NCBI GenBank assembly: GCA_900548415.1
Contig: URKO01000043.1
Location: forward strand, 1-7,816
Source of the DNA: an uncultured Porphyromonas sp.
GTDB lineage: Bacteria; Bacteroidota; Bacteroidia; Bacteroidales; Porphyromonadaceae
DNA: 7,816 bases
Reading direction: 5' to 3'
Numbering within the stretch: the stretch's first letter is position 1; each line of letters begins with the position of its first letter. The notes under the pieces were generated by a model that made no database searches, had not been told where the DNA came from, and saw only the letters and a list, made by a program, of their open reading frames with translations. Positions 1-7,015 of this stretch are shown piece after piece. The translations under genes and the position numbers were made by a program.

Positions 1-48
1 CGGCAATGAATAACTTGAAAAATACTAATCTATAAACGAACCATTCAT

Positions 49-2088
49 ATGGAAAATAAACACCCTAAGGGGCTCATCGTATTGGCCCTAACGAACATGG
101 GAGAGCGCTTCGGCTACTATACGATGCTAGCCATATTGACGCTCTACCTACAGGCGAAGTTCGGCTTCTCCTCGGCAACGACTAGTATGCTATATGGAAC
201 CTTCTTAGCGCTGGTCTACTTCCTCCCAATCTTCGGTGGTATCATAGCTGATAAATGGCTCGGATATGGTAAGACCATCTTCTCTGGTGTCACGATCATG
301 TTCGCTGGTTACCTCCTCCTGGGGCTACCTTTTGGCTCTGGAAGTGCAGGTATCACGATCATGCTCTTGTCCCTCTTCCTCATCGCTGCTGGTACGGGAC
401 TCTTCAAGGGTAACCTACAGGCGCTTGTGGGTAAGATATACGACGACCCACGCTACTCTAAGGGACGTGACATGGCGTTCTCTATCTTCTACATGTTCAT
501 CAATATCGGTGCCTTCTTTGCTCCTAGCATGGGTAACTGGATTACGAACAATGTACTAGCTAAGGAGAACTACTTCTACGATGCAACCATTCCTGCAAAC
601 TACAATAAGCTCAACGATGAGACGGTCGATGCCGATGCCTTTATCGCAGAGCTACAAGCTAAGCACCCTGAGTATGCTCAGCTGACGGCTGAGGAGCAGG
701 ATCAAAAGATCTCAGCTGCTAAGAAGAAGGCTGGCGTCATGTTCCCCGATGACGAGGCGCAGGTTCTTCACGACCTACGTATAGCAGCTCTCCGCCAGTA
801 TACTAAAGCTGGGCTAGTGAGTGATCCTCAACTGCAGATCACGGATGCCGACCATGAGATCCTCATCAGTCGCAATGCAAAGGACGAGCCGGCCAAGTTT
901 GCTATCAATGAGCGCGTGGCTATGCTGCAGATCCCAGCTGAGTGGACGGCTGATCTAAATAGTAAGCTCAATGCGGAGCGCGTAGACAAGGGTGAAGCAC
1001 CTCAGGAGTTGAGCTTCGAGCGTGCCTTCGGTGAGCACTATGTGTCGACGACCTTGTCACAGTCTTATAGTCTCTCGTTCTTTGTGGCTTGTATCAGCTT
1101 GATCATATCTATCTTGATCTTCGTACTCTGTCGTAAGACCTGGAAGGCAGCAGACGTAACCGTCAAGCAAGCTAAGGCTATGGCAGCACAGGGCGACAGC
1201 TCAGCGCATGTCGTCGAGATGTCTAAGGCTGAGGTTAAGGAGCGTCTCATCGCACTAGGACTGGTCTTCTTCGTTGTGATCTTCTTCTGGATGGCTTTCC
1301 ACCAGAACGGCTTGACGATGACCTTCTTCGCACGAGACTATACCGTATCACGTGTAGACGCTGCGGGCTATATGCCGTTTAGTCTACTGATGCTGATACC
1401 TTTCATCTGCTTTATGTATGGTATCTACCTTTCTACCTTCGGACTACTAGGCGGTAAGAAGAATGTCAAGACAGGCTTAGTCCTCGTCGTGCTAGGTATC
1501 GCTGGTCTCGCTGGTGGATACTTCGTAGACATCAAGCCTATCGGTGATGCTCTGAGAAACATTACACCTCAGATCTTCCAGCAGTTCAACCCATTCTTCA
1601 TCATCCTGCTAACTCCTATCACGGTAGGTCTCTTTGGTTATCTAGCCAATCGTGGTAAGGAGCCCTCAGCTCCTCGCAAGATAGGTATCGGTATGCTCCT
1701 AGCCGCTATCGGATTCTGCGTACTACTGCTCCCAACGATCATGTACGCACTACCCGCTCCTGCTCATATCCATGGCACCAGTGATACGCTCGTATCGCCC
1801 AATTGGCTGATCGGTACTTACTTCGTACTGACACTTGCTGAGCTCTTCCTTAGCCCGATGGGTCTATCCTTCGTTTCTAAGGTAGCTCCTCCACAGTACG
1901 CTGGTCTTATGCAGGGTGGATGGCTCGCAGCAACCGCTATCGGTAACCTGCTCGTCGGCGTGATGGGCTCTCTCTGGGACAAGATGCCTATGGGCTGGTT
2001 CTGGGGCGTGCTAATCATCTGCTGTCTCCTCTCTGCCGCCTTCATATTTGCTGTTATGAAGCGACTCGAGCGCGCTACGGCAGACTAA
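49..2088 (+). CDS. POT/PTR2-family proton-coupled peptide transporter, long form
   Basis: Inner-membrane carrier expected to import di- and tripeptides with protons, suiting an amino-acid-fermenting anaerobe. Family signs: the first PTR2 signature around residues 63-77 (GGIIADKWLGYGKTI), the second around 144-156 (FSIFYMFINIGAF), the TM4 lysine (K120 in GLFKGN) and the TM10 glutamate (E598 in AELFLSP), which usually pair. I count about 14 hydrophobic helices. At 679 aa it is well above the usual 450-520 aa. The excess is a charged, Ala-rich block of about 165 residues (171-338) between TM5 and TM6, predicted periplasmic, plus two extra helices (about 440-464 and 475-493) between TM7 and TM8. 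The first Glu of the ExxER motif is Asn (N16; E19 and R20 kept). The ATG at 49 is the first in frame and leads straight into TM1; I see no Shine-Dalgarno or clear promoter in the 48 nt before it. It is separated from bioB by a hairpin-rich gap, so probably its own unit. Family is certain; substrate is inferred. Confidence 0.93.
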   Translation: MENKHPKGLIVLALTNMGERFGYYTMLAILTLYLQAKFGFSSATTSMLYGTFLALVYFLPIFGGIIADKWLGYGKTIFSGVTIMFAGYLLLGLPFGSGSAGITIMLLSLFLIAAGTGLFKGNLQALVGKIYDDPRYSKGRDMAFSIFYMFINIGAFFAPSMGNWITNNVLAKENYFYDATIPANYNKLNDETVDADAFIAELQAKHPEYAQLTAEEQDQKISAAKKKAGVMFPDDEAQVLHDLRIAALRQYTKAGLVSDPQLQITDADHEILISRNAKDEPAKFAINERVAMLQIPAEWTADLNSKLNAERVDKGEAPQELSFERAFGEHYVSTTLSQSYSLSFFVACISLIISILIFVLCRKTWKAADVTVKQAKAMAAQGDSSAHVVEMSKAEVKERLIALGLVFFVVIFFWMAFHQNGLTMTFFARDYTVSRVDAAGYMPFSLLMLIPFICFMYGIYLSTFGLLGGKKNVKTGLVLVVLGIAGLAGGYFVDIKPIGDALRNITPQIFQQFNPFFIILLTPITVGLFGYLANRGKEPSAPRKIGIGMLLAAIGFCVLLLPTIMYALPAPAHIHGTSDTLVSPNWLIGTYFVLTLAELFLSPMGLSFVSKVAPPQYAGLMQGGWLAATAIGNLLVGVMGSLWDKMPMGWFWGVLIICCLLSAAFIFAVMKRLERATAD

Positions 2089-2089
2089 A

Positions 2090-2133
2090 GAGGCTGTACT
2101 ATGAGATAACAGTCTCCAACAAAAGACTGTATC
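2090..2133 (+). promoter_or_regulatory. Stem-loop with mutually exclusive alternative pairing, after the transporter gene
   Basis: ACAGTCT (2109-2115) pairs perfectly with AGACTGT (2124-2130) over an 8-nt loop, and three more pairs (2105-2107 with 2131-2133) extend it past one bulged A. The same central arm can instead pair with GAGGCTGT at 2090-2097 (eight pairs including one G-U, 11-nt loop). The two folds exclude each other, as in attenuators. There is no U-tract after 2133, so it is not a textbook intrinsic terminator. It starts 2 nt after the transporter stop codon. It could be the transporter's 3' end, or part of a leader for the bio genes. The pairing is seen; the function is unknown. 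Confidence 0.4.
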
Positions 2134-2151
2134 AATTCTCCACCAATAACG

Positions 2152-2203
2152 ATGGACGTATCGCAGACTCCTTTACTAAGCAAGGGGTGGGCGATGCGTC
2201 CAT
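2152..2203 (+). promoter_or_regulatory. Long imperfect hairpin just upstream of bioB
   Basis: Bases 2152-2164 pair with 2191-2203 (13 pairs, one U-G). After a 2x2 internal loop (2165-2166 against 2189-2190), 2167-2173 pairs with 2182-2188 (7 pairs, one U-G), closing on an 8-nt loop (2174-2181). That gives 20 pairs in 52 nt. Both non-Watson-Crick pairs are G-U only in the plus-strand transcript and would be A-C in the opposite RNA, so the fold suits a plus-strand RNA. It ends 22 nt before the bioB start and has no following U-tract. It matches no riboswitch class I can recognise, and I see no BirA-operator-like palindrome. Candidate leader structure of the bioB-bioA-hemG operon, or a small dispersed palindromic repeat. 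Confidence 0.45.
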
Positions 2204-2225
2204 TCGATTATAGATATACAATAGA

Positions 2226-3236
2226 ATGCTCATGAGACCTTTATCAGACATCGTTACCTCTCTCTGCTCTTCCAATCCCGTGGAGGTAACACAAGAAGAA
2301 GCACTCCAACTCGCCAAAGAAGCGACTAGCGAGGCTCTCTACGAGGCAGCGCACCGCGTGACGCGGCACTGTATGGGAGACGTCTTCGACACTTGCTCGA
2401 TCATCAACGTCAAGAGCGGACACTGCTCCGAGGATTGTCACTGGTGTGCTCAGAGTGCTCACTACCATACGCAGGCAGATGCCTATCCACTGCTGGATGT
2501 CGAGCCGTGCGTGGATGAGTCACGAGCTAATCGTCAGGCGGGCATTGGGCGCATAGCACTCGTGGCCAGTGGACGAGGACAGAGTGACCGGGAGATAGAG
2601 CGTATCGCACAGCACTATGAGGCGATGCACCAGGCGAGCGACATCAAGCTCTGCGCCTCTATGGGACTACTGACGAAGGAGCAACTCCGACGCCTGCACG
2701 AGGCGGGTGTCACCACCTATCACTGCAATCTGGAGAGTGCTCCGTCACACTTTCCCAAGCTCTGCACGACCCACACGCAGGCGGAGAAAGAGCAGACCAT
2801 TCGTTGGGCTCGAGAGGTAGGGCTGCAGGTTTGCTCGGGAGGGATCATCGGCATGGGCGAGACGATGGCACAGCGCATCGAGTTCGCCTGCTATCTCCGT
2901 TCGCTCGCCATACGCTCCATACCTATTAATATACTCCAGCCGATCGCTGGGACGCCACTAGCCGACGAGCCTCGCCTGACGGACGAGGAGTATCTGCGCA
3001 CGGTGGCACTCTTTCGTCTGATCAATCCGACGGCTTTCCTGCGCTTTAGTGGAGGACGGCTGAGGCTTTCGCCAGAGGTGATGCGCCAAGCTATGTACAT
3101 CGGCATCAATAGTGCCATCACGGGCGACATGCTGACGACCAGCGGTATGCAGGCGCGCGAAGATATGCAGCTCATCGCTGAGATGGGCTATCGCAATACC
3201 AACGAAAAGGATTGGCGTACCGAAGAAACCGCTTAA
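2226..3236 (+). CDS. bioB: Biotin synthase BioB (radical SAM)
   Basis: Cytoplasmic radical-SAM enzyme inserting sulfur into dethiobiotin, the last step of biotin synthesis; 336 aa, normal for the family. The radical-SAM cluster motif CxxxCxxC is C67, C71 and C74 ([15 protein letters not shown]). Other family blocks: KLCASMGLL (C143), YHCNLE (167 area), [12 protein letters not shown] (C203), [12 protein letters not shown] (235-245), FLRFSGGR (271-278) and the C-terminal GDMLTTSG (300-307). C143, C203 and the RFSGGR arginines match auxiliary-cluster ligands of E. coli BioB, but the position of E. coli C97 is Ala111 here (ALVASGRG), so the canonical [2Fe-2S] ligand set is incomplete. Two ATGs, at 2226 and 2232, are possible starts; neither has a Shine-Dalgarno and both precede the conserved domain. 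bioA follows after 3 nt, so the two are almost surely cotranscribed and coupled. The residue alignment is from memory. Confidence 0.95.
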   Translation: MLMRPLSDIVTSLCSSNPVEVTQEEALQLAKEATSEALYEAAHRVTRHCMGDVFDTCSIINVKSGHCSEDCHWCAQSAHYHTQADAYPLLDVEPCVDESRANRQAGIGRIALVASGRGQSDREIERIAQHYEAMHQASDIKLCASMGLLTKEQLRRLHEAGVTTYHCNLESAPSHFPKLCTTHTQAEKEQTIRWAREVGLQVCSGGIIGMGETMAQRIEFACYLRSLAIRSIPINILQPIAGTPLADEPRLTDEEYLRTVALFRLINPTAFLRFSGGRLRLSPEVMRQAMYIGINSAITGDMLTTSGMQAREDMQLIAEMGYRNTNEKDWRTEETA

Positions 3237-3239
3237 ACT

Positions 3240-4553
3240 ATGAAGCAATACGACCCAACAGTCCAGCAAGCCTTAGCGTGGGACCGCAAGCACCTGTGGC
3301 ATCCCTATACCTCCACCGAAGATCCGCTCCCAGTCTACCCCGTATCGCACGCCGAGGGGGTACGCATCTATCTAGCCGACGGCACAGAGCTGATCGATGG
3401 TATGAGCTCCTGGTGGTGCGCTGTGCATGGCTACAACCACCCAGTGCTCAATGCTGCCGTGGAGACGCAGATAGGGAAGATGAGCCACGTCATGTTTGGC
3501 GGGCTAACGCATCAGCCTGCCATAGCACTCGGCGAGGAGCTTCTGAAGATGCTCCCCGATGGCTTTGACTGGATCTTCTACGCCGACAGCGGTTCGGTGG
3601 CTGTCGAGGTGGCACTCAAGATGGCGATCCAGTACCAGCAGTCTCTCGGTGAGACGCAGCGAGACCACTTCGTCACCATTCGTCGAGGCTATCACGGCGA
3701 CACCTGGCACGCTATGAGCGTCTGCGACCCCGTCACGGGGATGCATAGTATCTTCGGCACGGCACTACCACAACAACACTTCCTCGCACCGCCCTCGGTC
3801 AAGTGGGGCGAGCCGTGGCGTGATGACGCTATGGAGCCACTCCGCCAAGTGCTTGCTCAGCACGGCGAGCAGATCGCAGCACTCATCTTAGAGCCTATCG
3901 TGCAGGGAGCCGGCGGTATGTACTTCTACCACCCCAACTACCTCATGGAGGCGCGCAAGCTGTGCGATCAGTATGGTGTGCTGCTCATCTTCGACGAGAT
4001 AGCCACAGGCTTCGGACGTACAGGACGTATGTTTGCGATGGAGCATGCGGGCGTCTTGCCTGACATCGTTACCCTCGGCAAGGCACTCACAGGAGGCTAT
4101 ATGACGCTCTCCGCCATTGTCACGACGCAGCGCGTCGCTGAGACCGTTTGCCGTGGCGAGGCGGGCTGCTTTATGCACGGCCCCACATTTATGGCCAACC
4201 CTCTGGCTTGCTCCGTAGCCCTCGCCAGTCTGCAGCTCCTGCAGCGTGAACCAACGCTAAAACGTGTCGCCAAGATCGAGGCGCAACTAAAGCGTGAGCT
4301 AGCACCTGCCAGCACCTTCGCCGGGGTCACCGAGGTGCGCGTCCTCGGCACTATTGGCGTGATCGAGCTAGATGAGCCAGTCGATATGGCCTTTATGCAG
4401 CGACGCTTTGTGGAGCTTGGTATCTGGGTACGACCTTTTGGCAGGCTTTGCTACATCATGCCCCCATACATCATCCGACCCGACGAACTCTCCCAGCTGA
4501 CCGCAGGCTTGCTCACGGTCGTCCAGGAGATGGTCACTAGACAATCACGATAA
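3240..4553 (+). CDS. bioA: Adenosylmethionine-8-amino-7-oxononanoate aminotransferase BioA
   Basis: PLP-dependent class-III aminotransferase that converts 7-keto-8-aminopelargonate to 7,8-diaminopelargonate using SAM as amino donor. Length of 437 aa is typical. Visible blocks: HLWHPYTS near the N terminus (18-25), [13 protein letters not shown] (56-68) with the active-site Trp pair, [14 protein letters not shown] (116-129) in the PLP phosphate region, YHGDT (151-155), [12 protein letters not shown] (251-262) with the Asp that contacts the PLP ring nitrogen, [13 protein letters not shown] (280-292) with K281 as the Schiff-base lysine, [11 protein letters not shown] (313-323) and WVRPFG (396-401), whose Arg matches the substrate-carboxylate arginine of E. 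coli BioA. The WW pair and the RPFG arginine separate it from ornithine/GABA aminotransferase relatives. The ATG lies 3 nt after the bioB stop. No other biotin gene (bioF, bioD, bioC) is in this window. All key residues are intact. Confidence 0.96.
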   Translation: MKQYDPTVQQALAWDRKHLWHPYTSTEDPLPVYPVSHAEGVRIYLADGTELIDGMSSWWCAVHGYNHPVLNAAVETQIGKMSHVMFGGLTHQPAIALGEELLKMLPDGFDWIFYADSGSVAVEVALKMAIQYQQSLGETQRDHFVTIRRGYHGDTWHAMSVCDPVTGMHSIFGTALPQQHFLAPPSVKWGEPWRDDAMEPLRQVLAQHGEQIAALILEPIVQGAGGMYFYHPNYLMEARKLCDQYGVLLIFDEIATGFGRTGRMFAMEHAGVLPDIVTLGKALTGGYMTLSAIVTTQRVAETVCRGEAGCFMHGPTFMANPLACSVALASLQLLQREPTLKRVAKIEAQLKRELAPASTFAGVTEVRVLGTIGVIELDEPVDMAFMQRRFVELGIWVRPFGRLCYIMPPYIIRPDELSQLTAGLLTVVQEMVTRQSR

Positions 4554-4565
4554 AAGTCACGCAGT

Positions 4566-5939
4566 ATGAAACAAACGATAGTCATTGGCGCAGGTATCAC
4601 AGGCCTCACCACGGCACTCTACCTACGGAAAGCGGGGCTACCCGTACTCGTCCTCGAAGAGGCGGAGCGCGCAGGTGGACAAATACGCACTTTGCGGGAG
4701 GAGGGCTACACCTTCGAGACGGGCCCTAACACAGGGTCGGTCTCTTTTCCCGAAGTTGCCGAGCTCTTTGCGCTCTTGCCCTCAGGCTACGAGGCCGCCA
4801 CACCAGCGGGCAACTGCCGATACATCTATAAGAAAGGACGGCTGCACCAACTCCCCTCAGGCCCTTGGAGCGGGCTCACGACACCGCTCTTTACGCTAGG
4901 CGATAAATTTCGCCTGCTCGGTGAGCCGTGGCGCAAGAAAGGCAACGATCCCTACGAGTCTGTCGGCTCTCTTGCGAAGCGACGTCTGGGCAAGAGCTTC
5001 CTGCAGTATGCCGTCGACCCCTTCGTCGGGGGCATCTACGCCGGCGATCCGATGAAGCTAGAGACCCGCCACGCACTCCCCAAGCTCTACAACCTAGAGC
5101 AGGAGTATGGGAGCTTCATCCGTGGAGCTATGGCTAAAGCCAAAGAGCCCAAGAGCGACCGTGATCGCCTAGCCACCAAAGAGGTCTACTCAGCACGTCA
5201 CGGACTGGAGACGATGATCCACGAGATGGTCGAGCAGATCGGCACGGAGCGTGTCCGCACGGGAGCCCTCGTCACCTCAGTCAGACAGGGGGCTGCAGGC
5301 GACTGGCTTGTCACCTACCAGCAAGGCGGAGAGCTACACGAAGTCTCAGCCGAGCGCGTAGTCTCTACCGTAGGTGCCCACGCCTTGGCGAGCTTCCTCG
5401 GCGAAACCCTCCCAGACGAACTCTTATCGCCCATTACAAGTCTCTACTATGCGCCGATCGTCGAGGTGGCTGTCGGCTTTGACCATAAGGTCAGCAACTA
5501 TCGAGGCTTCGGTGCGCTCATGCCTTCGTCAGAGCCAGTGGACATCCTCGGGATTCTCTTCCCGTCCGACTGCTTTGCCGACCGTACACCGACCAGCGAA
5601 GGGGAGCTCTACAGCATCTTCATGGGAGGCACGCGACGCCCCGACTTAATCGATATGGAAGAGAAAGAGCTGCAAGCTTTGGCACTCAAAGATCTCTACA
5701 AAGTGCTCGACATCGACCCACGCATAGTGCCTAGTATGGTGCATATCTCGCGCCACCGCCATGCGATCCCGCAGTACGGTGCCGACAGCGAGAGACGCTG
5801 CGCAGCCATTGCGGAGGTAGAGCGTCGCTACCCTGGACTCATCATCGCAGGCAATTGTCGGGATGGTATCGGTATGGCGCACCGCATCACACAAGCGACT
5901 CAGGTCGCCCAGCAACTAATCACCGACAGCGATCAGTAA
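4566..5939 (+). CDS. hemG: FAD-dependent protoporphyrinogen/coproporphyrinogen oxidase, HemG/HemY type
   Basis: Flavoprotein expected to oxidise protoporphyrinogen IX (possibly coproporphyrinogen III) to the porphyrin late in heme synthesis. Evidence: an N-terminal Rossmann FAD motif GAGITGL (8-14) followed by VLVLEEAERAGGQIRT (27-42, adenosine-ribose contact and the GG doublet), FETGPNT (50-56), QYAVDPFVGGIYAGDP (147-162) typical of the PPO family, and the C-terminal FAD-closing block IIAGNCRDGIGMAHRI (426-441). Its 457 aa agrees with bacterial HemY-type enzymes. It is not the small flavodoxin-like HemG of E. coli, even though Bacteroidota proteins of this kind are often named hemG. It starts 12 nt after bioA and is probably in the bioB-bioA transcript. 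Its last 24 bp overlap the end of convergent aroC, leaving no separate terminator. HemY enzymes usually use oxygen, so the electron acceptor in a presumed anaerobe is uncertain. A general amine-oxidase-fold oxidoreductase is the less likely alternative. Confidence 0.9.
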   Translation: MKQTIVIGAGITGLTTALYLRKAGLPVLVLEEAERAGGQIRTLREEGYTFETGPNTGSVSFPEVAELFALLPSGYEAATPAGNCRYIYKKGRLHQLPSGPWSGLTTPLFTLGDKFRLLGEPWRKKGNDPYESVGSLAKRRLGKSFLQYAVDPFVGGIYAGDPMKLETRHALPKLYNLEQEYGSFIRGAMAKAKEPKSDRDRLATKEVYSARHGLETMIHEMVEQIGTERVRTGALVTSVRQGAAGDWLVTYQQGGELHEVSAERVVSTVGAHALASFLGETLPDELLSPITSLYYAPIVEVAVGFDHKVSNYRGFGALMPSSEPVDILGILFPSDCFADRTPTSEGELYSIFMGGTRRPDLIDMEEKELQALALKDLYKVLDIDPRIVPSMVHISRHRHAIPQYGADSERRCAAIAEVERRYPGLIIAGNCRDGIGMAHRITQATQVAQQLITDSDQ

Positions 5940-7004
5940 GTCGGCGAGGGTCAGAGCGACCATCGACTGCACGACCGGCACCGCCCGTAGTGCTATGCAC
6001 GGGTCGTGACGCCCCGTGAAGGTGTGTGTCACGCTCTTACCTTCGGTCGTGAGCGTTTGCTGCGGACGGGCAATGGTCGGGGTCGGCTTAAACGCTACCT
6101 CCATCACCAGATCCTGTCCCGTCGTGATCCCGCCGAGCGCACCGCCATTGTGATTGCTGCCGAAGGTCACCATGCCCGTATCGCTCATCGCGAGCAATTC
6201 GTCTAGCACGGCACTGCCCCGCTGCTCCGCTAGGTCAAAGCCATCGCCAAAGGCAAAAGCACGACTCCCCGGTATGCTCATCACGGCATAGCTCAGGAGT
6301 GCTGGTATACGGTCGAAGACGGGGTCTCCAAGGCCTGCTGGCACACCACGCACCACACAGCCCACGATACCGCCCACGCTGTCTCGGTCGGCTTGTACCT
6401 TAGTCAGGTAGGCCGCTATCTCTTCATCTAGTGCCGCATCAGGACAGTAGCAGAGGCGGTCGTAAGTATGATCTAGAGGGTAGGTCGTGTAGTCGCCAGC
6501 TAGCGACAGAGTGCCCACCTGCTGTATGAAAGCCTGCACTGTGACGCCCCACTCCTGCTCTAACCATTGCTGAGCGATGGCTCCCGCCACCACACGAGCG
6601 ACCGTCTCACGACCACTCGACCGCCCGCCACCAGGCTGTGGCTCGAGGCCATACTTAAGCCAGTAAGTCAGGTCGGCATGATTTGCTCTAAAGGGCTTTC
6701 CTAGCTCACTCGTGGCGGTGGCGTAGTCTTGCGAGCGAGCATCCCTATTTTGTATCACGAAGGCTATCGGACTCCCCAGCGTCCGTCCCTCGTCAGTCAA
6801 GCCTGAGAGCCAGACCACTTCGTCTGGCTCTCGGCGTTTTGTCGTAGATCGTGAGTAGCCCGGACGACGCAGATTGACAAAGTGCTGCACAGCCTCCCGA
6901 TCGATCCGGAAGCCCGCAGGCATACCATCGAGGATTCCCCCCATGGCCACTCCGTGCGACTCCCCAAAGGTGGTCAGTCGCAGATGCCGTCCGAAGCTAT
7001 TCAT
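5916..7004 (-). CDS. aroC: Chorismate synthase AroC
   Basis: Converts 5-enolpyruvylshikimate-3-phosphate to chorismate with reduced FMN, the last common step to aromatic amino acids and folate. Using the start at 7004 the protein has 362 aa, the usual size. Signatures: TFGESHGVAMGGILDGMPAG (residues 12-31, His17 being the N-terminal catalytic histidine), RANHADLTYWLKYG (106-119, second histidine H109), GGGRSSGRETVARVVAGA (125-142), DSVGGIVG (208-215), FGSNHNGGALGGITTG (281-296) and GRHDPCIALRAVPVV (331-345). The open frame extends to an ATG at 7043, but the 13 extra residues only re-read the slyD tail in another frame, and the family starts at M-x-SFG; ATG 7004 lies 11 nt after the slyD stop. 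It is cotranscribed with slyD. The TAG stop at 5916-5918 lies inside the hemG 3' end, a 24-bp convergent overlap. Confidence 0.96.
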   Translation of the reverse strand: MNSFGRHLRLTTFGESHGVAMGGILDGMPAGFRIDREAVQHFVNLRRPGYSRSTTKRREPDEVVWLSGLTDEGRTLGSPIAFVIQNRDARSQDYATATSELGKPFRANHADLTYWLKYGLEPQPGGGRSSGRETVARVVAGAIAQQWLEQEWGVTVQAFIQQVGTLSLAGDYTTYPLDHTYDRLCYCPDAALDEEIAAYLTKVQADRDSVGGIVGCVVRGVPAGLGDPVFDRIPALLSYAVMSIPGSRAFAFGDGFDLAEQRGSAVLDELLAMSDTGMVTFGSNHNGGALGGITTGQDLVMEVAFKPTPTIARPQQTLTTEGKSVTHTFTGRHDPCIALRAVPVVQSMVALTLADLLIAVGD

Positions 7005-7015
7005 CGGGTGATTGC

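Noticed and set aside
1..48. Promoter for the transporter gene
   Set aside because: The 48 nt are AT-rich, but I find no TAnnTTTG box or TTTG -33 element; the promoter may lie outside the window.
266..559. 97-codon plus-strand frame inside the transporter gene
   Set aside because: It is a second-frame shadow of the clear POT coding sequence; Ser/Arg/Leu-rich with no family resemblance.
2132..2317. 61-codon minus-strand frame in the gap before bioB
   Set aside because: It runs through the hairpin and into bioB antisense, and the product resembles nothing. The bioB signal on the other strand is decisive.
2958..3269. 103-codon antisense frame across the bioB end and bioA start
   Set aside because: It lies opposite conserved BioB and BioA codons, shows no motif and crosses the gene junction; long antisense frames are common at this GC content.
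5970..6008. Inverted repeat CACGACC/GGTCGTG inside the aroC 3' end, considered as a hemG terminator
   Set aside because: There is no T-run on either strand, the bases encode the conserved GRHDPC and neighbouring AroC residues, and the loop is 25 nt long. Probably chance.
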